A DNA stretch of 11,236 nt. Origin: UBA5420 sp964485345. Lineage in GTDB: Bacteria > Bacillota > Limnochordia > Darwinibacteriales > Darwinibacteriaceae. Shown piece by piece: positions 7,881 through 11,236 of the stretch. Under the pieces are notes generated by a model. That model saw nothing but the letters and a program-made list of their open reading frames with translations, had not been told where the DNA came from and made no database searches. The first letter of the stretch is position 1. The number at the start of each line of letters is the position of its first letter. The stretch spans positions 1 through 11,236 of the forward strand of contig CAZAJB010000065.1 in the NCBI GenBank assembly GCA_964485345.1, written 5' to 3'. A program made the position numbers and the translations under genes.

Positions 7881-8456
7881 ATGATCGGGATCACAGGAGG
7901 CATAGCCAGCGGTAAAAGTGCAGTGGCGGGGCGTTTGCGTCACTTAGGGGCGGTGGTCTTAGACGCTGATCTGTTCTCCCGCCAAGTGATTGAACCCCAC
8001 ACACCCGGCTGGGAAAAGGTCCGGGACTCGTTCCCTGAGGTGATCGAAAGTGATCACACCATCAATCGCAGTTTACTCGCTCGAATTATCTTTGCCGATG
8101 CCACCAAACGCAAAATACTGGAAGGAATTATCCATCCTGAGGTTTTATTACGCCTGCAAGGTGAGGCCAAGGCTACAAAACGTGAAGGCAAGGTAGTCTT
8201 CGCTGAGGTGCCTCTTCTTTACGAGGTGGGTTGGGACCACTTGATGGAAAAGGTCTGGGTTGTCTACGTGCGGCCAGATGTACAGATGGAGCGCCTGATG
8301 AAGCGGGATGGTATTTCTCGCCCAACGGCCGCGCAGATGATCGCCAGTCAACTCCCTTTAGAAGAAAAAGTAGAGCGGGCTACCGTCGTGATTAACAATA
8401 ATGGTTCGCTGGCGGAAACCTGGCAACAAGTAGATAGCCTGTGGAAGGAGATATGA
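7881..8456 (+). CDS. coaE: Dephospho-CoA kinase
   Basis: Catalyses the last step of coenzyme A synthesis, ATP-dependent phosphorylation of the 3'-hydroxyl of dephospho-CoA in the cytoplasm. The start is ATG 7881, 7 nt after GGGAG (7869-7873); an in-frame TTG at 7878 would be only 4 nt away. The 191 residues are normal length. The P-loop GGIASGKS sits at residues 6-13 and VLDAD at 26-30, and both match the family. The substrate-binding and lid part includes HPEVL and FAEVPLLYEVGWD, followed by KRDGISRPTAAQMIASQ, all typical. It begins 4 bp after mutM. A polA-mutM-coaE order is familiar in Bacillota. The end of the gene (GGAAGGAGAT) doubles as a strong ribosome binding site for the short frame that begins directly after its stop. 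Confidence 0.97.
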   Translation: MIGITGGIASGKSAVAGRLRHLGAVVLDADLFSRQVIEPHTPGWEKVRDSFPEVIESDHTINRSLLARIIFADATKRKILEGIIHPEVLLRLQGEAKATKREGKVVFAEVPLLYEVGWDHLMEKVWVVYVRPDVQMERLMKRDGISRPTAAQMIASQLPLEEKVERATVVINNNGSLAETWQQVDSLWKEI

Positions 8457-8561
8457 ATGACCCTAGCTTTGATTGCCCATGACAAGAAGAAAGAGGCTCT
8501 GATCGAGTTTGCTACCGCTGAGTGTATCCTAGCTTTGATTACGACAGCTACGGGGGAATGA
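8457..8561 (+). pseudogene. mgsA: Truncated methylglyoxal synthase remnant (34 codons)
   Basis: The short frame reads ALIAHDKKKEALIEF near its start, which is the conserved N-terminus of methylglyoxal synthase (MgsA, dihydroxyacetone phosphate to methylglyoxal), then drifts to ILALITTATGE and stops at 8559. The full enzyme is about 130-150 residues; the ATG-TTG motif region is altered and everything after it is missing, including the catalytic Asp residues, so no activity is expected. The translation start is intact: AAGGAG (8445-8450) lies 6 nt before ATG 8457, and the coaE stop touches that ATG. A 13-bp direct repeat (8462-8474 and 8528-8540) lies within it. It sits between coaE and the lytic transglycosylase gene. 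It could be decay of a former operon gene, or a short leader frame that helps couple translation to the next gene. Homology is judged by eye. Confidence 0.7.
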
Positions 8562-8564
8562 GTC

Positions 8565-9101
8565 TTGGGACGCCTTTCTATCCTGATGGTGCTTGTGGTG
8601 ATCGTGCTTATTTTCATCAGTGCCCCCTTTTTTTTGCGGGGCGCTTTTCCTCTTTACTATGACGAAGTAATATCAGCCGTTGCAGAATCATATGGTCTGG
8701 ATCCCATGCTGCTGGCGGCCATGATCCAGGTGGAAAGTGGTTTTCGTTTTGATGCGGTGTCCCCTAAGGGGGCGGTTGGGCTGATGCAGATCATGCCGGA
8801 GACGGCAATCTGGCTTGGTGAGCAAATGGCGCAGCCCATTGCGGTAGAGGATTTGCTTGATCCCAAGACCAATATTGGGCTCGGCGCCTATTACTTAACC
8901 GATCTTCTGGCGCGTTTCCCTACGCAGTATGCAGCGTTAGCCGCGTACAATGCAGGGCCTACCAATGCTCGGCGCTGGCTCAATGATCGCATTTGGGATG
9001 GTTCCTATGAGCGAACGGGACAGATTCCCTTCGGGGAGACCCGGTCCTATGTCCGTAAGGTTATTATGATGCATAACCTTTATACGCTTTTGTATGAATA
9101 G
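8565..9101 (+). CDS. Membrane-anchored lytic transglycosylase (SLT domain)
   Basis: Cleaves glycan strands of peptidoglycan outside the membrane, leaving 1,6-anhydro-muramyl ends. Start is TTG 8565, with GGGGG (8552-8556) 8 nt upstream inside the preceding mgsA remnant; an in-frame ATG at 8586 is an alternative. Residues 5-20 form one hydrophobic segment (ILMVLVVIVLIFISA), acting as a membrane anchor or uncleaved signal. The SLT domain fills about 35-178, with the catalytic Glu57 in QVESGF. The other family blocks follow: SPKGAVGLMQIMPETA, then the DPKTNIGLGAYYL block, then AALAAYNAGP and a final ETRSYVRKV. The length of 178 residues suits a single-domain enzyme. It has no visible cell-wall-binding domain. 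It belongs to the polA-coaE cluster, a position often seen for this type of gene in clostridia. Confidence 0.93.
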   Translation: MGRLSILMVLVVIVLIFISAPFFLRGAFPLYYDEVISAVAESYGLDPMLLAAMIQVESGFRFDAVSPKGAVGLMQIMPETAIWLGEQMAQPIAVEDLLDPKTNIGLGAYYLTDLLARFPTQYAALAAYNAGPTNARRWLNDRIWDGSYERTGQIPFGETRSYVRKVIMMHNLYTLLYE

Positions 9102-9134
9102 ATTAGGTTTCTAGCACGAAAGGGGCAAATGATA

Positions 9135-10169
9135 ATGGTCAAGCAAATTGAAACCGTGAAGGAAGTGACGGAACTCACCCTCGAGACACCGCGACTTTTT
9201 TCCGCCAGCCATGAAGAGATTATTAGGGGATTGACGACCGACATCTATTTCGTCAAGACCAGGGAAATTCTTAAAGGTCTTGAGAAGGAAGATACAACCG
9301 TAGTGGCGGAAATCTTTGGGCGTCGCCCTGGAATCTTTGCCGGTCGAGCGGAAGCCACCGTACTTTTGGCCAATTTGGGGCTGGAAGTGTGGAGCCTGAA
9401 AGAAGGAACACCTTTTGAGGGTAAAGAGGTCGTCATGCGGATTCACGGCCGTTATTCGAGTTTTGGCATCTACGAGACCGCCATTTTGGGCATCCTGGCT
9501 AGTTCGTGTGGATGGGCTACGGCAGCCCACAACGCCAAAACAGCAGCTGATGGTAGACCGGTCCTCTGCTTTGGTGCCAGACACTTACACCCAGCGGTTG
9601 CACCGGTCATGGAGCGGGCGGCCATTGTGGGAGGAGTCGATGGGGCCTCCTGCATTCTCGGCGCTAAGCTCGCGGGCCTAGAACCTTCCGGGACAGTTCC
9701 CCATGCCCTATTTCTCATTGTGGGAGACACATTAGAGGCTGCCGAAGCCTACCACAAATTTATGCCTCCCGATTCGGTCCGTTCGATGCTGGTTGATACC
9801 TTCAAGGACGAGGTCGAAGAGAGCCTCAGACTCGCCGCCGCGCCTACTACCGGTCTTGAATCGGTTCGTTTAGATACCCCCAGTGAACGGGGTGGTGTCA
9901 CCCCAGGCCTCATCCAGGAACTCAGGGCAAAACTGGATTTAGCCGGCCACGAGCATATACACATCTTCGTCTCCGGCGGCTTAGATCCAGAACGCATCAA
10001 GCTCTTGGCTGCAGCTGGTGCCGATGCCTTTGGCGTAGGTAGTTACATTTCGGGGGCCTCTGCCATTGATATGACGATGGATATCAAAGAAGTGAATGGA
10101 CAGGCGGTGGCCAAGCGCGGCCGCATTCCTGGCTTGGCTCACGCGCCCAGACTGGAGCGGATCTTGTAG
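9135..10169 (+). CDS. pncB: Nicotinate phosphoribosyltransferase (short, archaeal-type form)
   Basis: Joins nicotinate and phosphoribosyl pyrophosphate to form nicotinate mononucleotide, the first step of the Preiss-Handler route to NAD, in the cytoplasm. Start placed at ATG 9135 because AGGGG (9121-9125) is 9 nt upstream; the in-frame ATG at 9129 is only 3 nt from it. The resulting 344 residues match the compact class rather than the 400-490 residue form. Visible signatures, in order, are LTTDIYFVKT near residue 35, GRYSSFGIYETAILGIL (105-121), FGARHLHP (146-153), SGTVPHALF with its conserved His (about 190), LDTPSERGG (247-255), VSGGLD (279-284) and GVGSYIS, a phosphate-binding loop. The related NadC is shorter and lacks the FGIYE block, so it is less likely. 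It lies about 33 bp after the lytic transglycosylase gene and 32 bp before a regulator gene that may control it. Confidence 0.92.
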   Translation: MVKQIETVKEVTELTLETPRLFSASHEEIIRGLTTDIYFVKTREILKGLEKEDTTVVAEIFGRRPGIFAGRAEATVLLANLGLEVWSLKEGTPFEGKEVVMRIHGRYSSFGIYETAILGILASSCGWATAAHNAKTAADGRPVLCFGARHLHPAVAPVMERAAIVGGVDGASCILGAKLAGLEPSGTVPHALFLIVGDTLEAAEAYHKFMPPDSVRSMLVDTFKDEVEESLRLAAAPTTGLESVRLDTPSERGGVTPGLIQELRAKLDLAGHEHIHIFVSGGLDPERIKLLAAAGADAFGVGSYISGASAIDMTMDIKEVNGQAVAKRGRIPGLAHAPRLERIL

Positions 10170-10196
10170 ATGGGTGAAAACGGGAGAGGAGGAGCT

Positions 10197-10205
10197 ATGG
10201 CATGA
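10197..10205 (+). other. Two-codon start-stop frame overlapping the regulator start
   Basis: ATG-GCA-TGA begins 4 nt after the AGGAGG core (10187-10192), and its stop overlaps the ATG at 10202 that starts the regulator (ATGATG). A ribosome could begin here, stop at once and restart at 10202 or 10205. This could also be chance, since the same AGGAGG is correctly spaced (9 nt) for 10202. Confidence 0.25.
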
Positions 10206-10852
10206 TGGAACATTCGATCAAGGCACGCGTCATCGCACTAGCCCAGAGCGATCCCTATCTGACGGTCAAGGATTTGGCGCATGCAGCGGGTACAACAACT
10301 CCCTATGTGCGAACGATCCTCTCCGAAGCGGAGCTATCCTTGCATGAAATGCGCAGGCTCTACGCGCGCAGGCTCGAACGCCATCAAGGTAAGGAAAGAC
10401 CCGGGGAGATCCAGGCTGTTCAGGCTGAACTCACCATCACCAAAGGGAGCGGTAGCGAGCTCTGCCCCAGTGTAACAAGGTGGGCAAACCTGGAACTCTT
10501 CTTGGCCAGTACATTACATAAACGGGAGTCTCTTCTTTGCTATGAACAGCTGATTACCCAGAAGGAACTGCGGGTGGGCACGGGCCTTAGTCACAGTTTG
10601 CGGGAGCTCCTTCCGGCAGACTGCCAAGAACAGCTCGAAGTTGCGGAGCAAAAGGCAGAGATCCTTTTGCCAGCTGGAGAGCTTGGTAACGCCTTGGGCT
10701 TAGAGATTGGAGACCATGCCCTGCGGTTGACGACCTTCTTGACAGTCCAAGAGGAGCTCGTAGCCTTGGAGATCAGGTGGCTCGGTCTCGACGGTTTAGT
10801 CTTGCAGTGGTCGAGACTGAGACCAGAGCTTGAAATAGGGCTGGGTAGTTAA
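10202..10852 (+). CDS. Probable transcription regulator: N-terminal HTH and UTRA-like ligand domain
   Basis: Probably a DNA-binding regulator that responds to a small ligand; both are unknown. Start is ATG 10202, 9 nt after a strong AGGAGG. The 216 residues divide into an N-terminal helix-turn-helix (about 8-45, with LTVKDLAHAAGTTTPYVRT as the likely two-helix element), a charged helix (47-66, rich in Arg and Glu), a linker, and a C-terminal part (about 95-210). The stretch AEILLPAGELGNALGLEIG followed by DHALRLTTFL and ALEIRWLGLDG resembles the UTRA domain of GntR/HutC regulators (pattern LGLxxGDxxLRL followed by a second strand pair). The N-terminus does not show the usual GntR winged-helix pattern, so the combination is odd. 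It lies 32 bp after pncB and upstream of a peptide transporter gene; either could be its target. The HTH is fairly clear, the UTRA assignment is tentative. Confidence 0.6.
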   Translation: MMEHSIKARVIALAQSDPYLTVKDLAHAAGTTTPYVRTILSEAELSLHEMRRLYARRLERHQGKERPGEIQAVQAELTITKGSGSELCPSVTRWANLELFLASTLHKRESLLCYEQLITQKELRVGTGLSHSLRELLPADCQEQLEVAEQKAEILLPAGELGNALGLEIGDHALRLTTFLTVQEELVALEIRWLGLDGLVLQWSRLRPELEIGLGS

Positions 10853-11092
10853 GAAGACATACTCCTCATACCCAAAACCAGGGGCTTTACGCCAGTTTTG
10901 GTAAACTTCGTGCATAATTCCATCATTTTTTAGCAGGAAATCACCGGGTCTCGCAGAAGTATGGGAAAGTATCGTAGGCAGTTTTAAACTCATGATTTCA
11001 ACGTCATCGGCATGGTCGGTGGCGTCGTATAAGAAGTATCGAGAGAGGGAGGGTGTTATGACACAGAAATTGTTGTCAGTTAAGAACCTCAA
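10796..11092 (-). pseudogene. Coding-like antisense frame, possible gene remnant
   Basis: A 98-codon frame crosses the whole 205-bp spacer between the regulator and the transporter gene. Its middle part (about 10870-11045) looks protein-like: codons such as GAC GCC ACC GAC and GCC GAT GAC follow the RNY pattern of real genes, and the peptide includes ARPGDFLLKNDGIMHEVY and WRKAPGFGYEEYVF. I do not recognise a family. Neither ATG (11092 or 10993) has a ribosome binding site, and both ends run into neighbouring genes on the other strand. It may be the leftover of a gene trimmed on both sides, or a chance open frame. Confidence 0.3.
10872..10901. repeat. Inverted repeat in the spacer after the regulator
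   Basis: CCAAAAC (10872-10878) and GTTTTGG (10895-10901) form a perfect 7-bp inverted repeat around 16 bases. The interior can add a three-pair GGC/GCC stem (10883-10885 with 10891-10893). No T-run follows the right arm, so a terminator role is doubtful. It could be an operator for the adjacent regulator, or part of the antisense frame that covers it. Confidence 0.3.
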
Positions 11093-11236
11093 AACACATT
11101 TTTATACAGATGATGGTGTGATTCCAGCAGTCGATGGCATCAGCTTTGATCTAGATAAGGGAGGTACTATCGGGATCGTTGGCGAATCGGGCTGCGGAAA
11201 AAGTGTAACCTCCCTATCAATTATGGGACTGATTCC
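11058..11236 (+). CDS. Oligo/dipeptide ABC transporter ATP-binding protein, 5' part
   Basis: ATPase subunit of the OppD/DppD type, which powers import of peptides or related solutes through a two-permease complex with an extracellular binding protein; it acts on the inner face of the membrane. Start is ATG 11058, 4-5 nt after GGGAGGG (11047-11053). Only the first 59 codons are present before the window ends. They contain the usual N-terminal strand (LLSVKNLKTHFYTDDG), then AVDGISFDL, and the Walker A loop GESGCGKS at residues 42-49, followed by SVTSLSIMGLI, which is diagnostic of the OppD/DppD family. The exact substrate cannot be told, and nickel transporters of the same family are also possible. 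It is separated from the regulator by 205 bp and has no clear promoter in that spacer. Confidence 0.93.
   Translation, partial: MTQKLLSVKNLKTHFYTDDGVIPAVDGISFDLDKGGTIGIVGESGCGKSVTSLSIMGLI

Noticed and set aside
9111..9584. 157-codon open frame on the minus strand within pncB
   Set aside because: pncB is conserved through this stretch; the antisense peptide shows no domain and no ribosome binding site.
10898..11033. Promoter for the ABC transporter gene (CATAAT at 10913 or TATAAG at 11028)
   Set aside because: Neither -10-like box has a recognisable -35 hexamer at proper spacing.
1..11236. CRISPR arrays, tRNA or rRNA genes, insertion sequences, prophage or defence genes
   Set aside because: No regularly spaced repeats, no cloverleaf or rRNA-like sequence, and no transposase, integrase, nuclease-toxin or phage structural motif was found on either strand.

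Overview
The window is a stretch of ordinary chromosome from a bacterium that is most likely an anaerobic, Clostridia-like member of the Bacillota. The reasons are: a coenzyme-B12-dependent (class II) ribonucleotide reductase; a secreted protein with S-layer-homology (SLH) domains; a Bacillus-type DNA polymerase I without proofreading residues, followed by mutM and coaE; GTG and TTG starts alongside ATG; strong purine-rich ribosome binding sites; tight gene packing; and GC content near one half by eye. The lineage is inferred, since no rRNA or lineage marker is present.

Layout. (1) Positions 1-2004 hold the 3' part of nrdJ. It is followed by an L,D-transpeptidase gene whose ribosome binding site lies inside a 16-bp hairpin. 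(2) A convergent gene on the minus strand (3128-4300) encodes an SLH-domain protein; its 3' end overlaps the transpeptidase gene by 17 bp. (3) A divergent intergenic region (4301-4465) carries a plausible sigma-A promoter for the SLH gene and small inverted repeats ahead of polA. (4) A long co-directional cluster runs polA - mutM - coaE - truncated mgsA remnant - lytic transglycosylase - nicotinate phosphoribosyltransferase - regulator, with gaps from 0 to about 33 bp. It looks like a single operon. (5) After a 205-bp spacer, which contains a possible gene remnant on the minus strand, an oligopeptide ABC transporter ATPase begins and runs off the window.

Functionally the window combines DNA precursor synthesis (NrdJ), DNA replication and repair (PolA, MutM), cofactor synthesis (CoaE for CoA, PncB for NAD) and cell-wall work (L,D-transpeptidase, SLH protein, lytic transglycosylase). 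No mobile element, CRISPR array, tRNA, rRNA or defence system was seen.

No clearly new multi-gene system is present. The best leads are the hairpin that hides the transpeptidase ribosome binding site, the 34-codon methylglyoxal synthase remnant that keeps an intact translation start, the regulator with a UTRA-like C-terminus but a non-GntR helix-turn-helix, the DW-motif repeats at the end of the SLH protein, and a coding-like antisense frame before the transporter gene.
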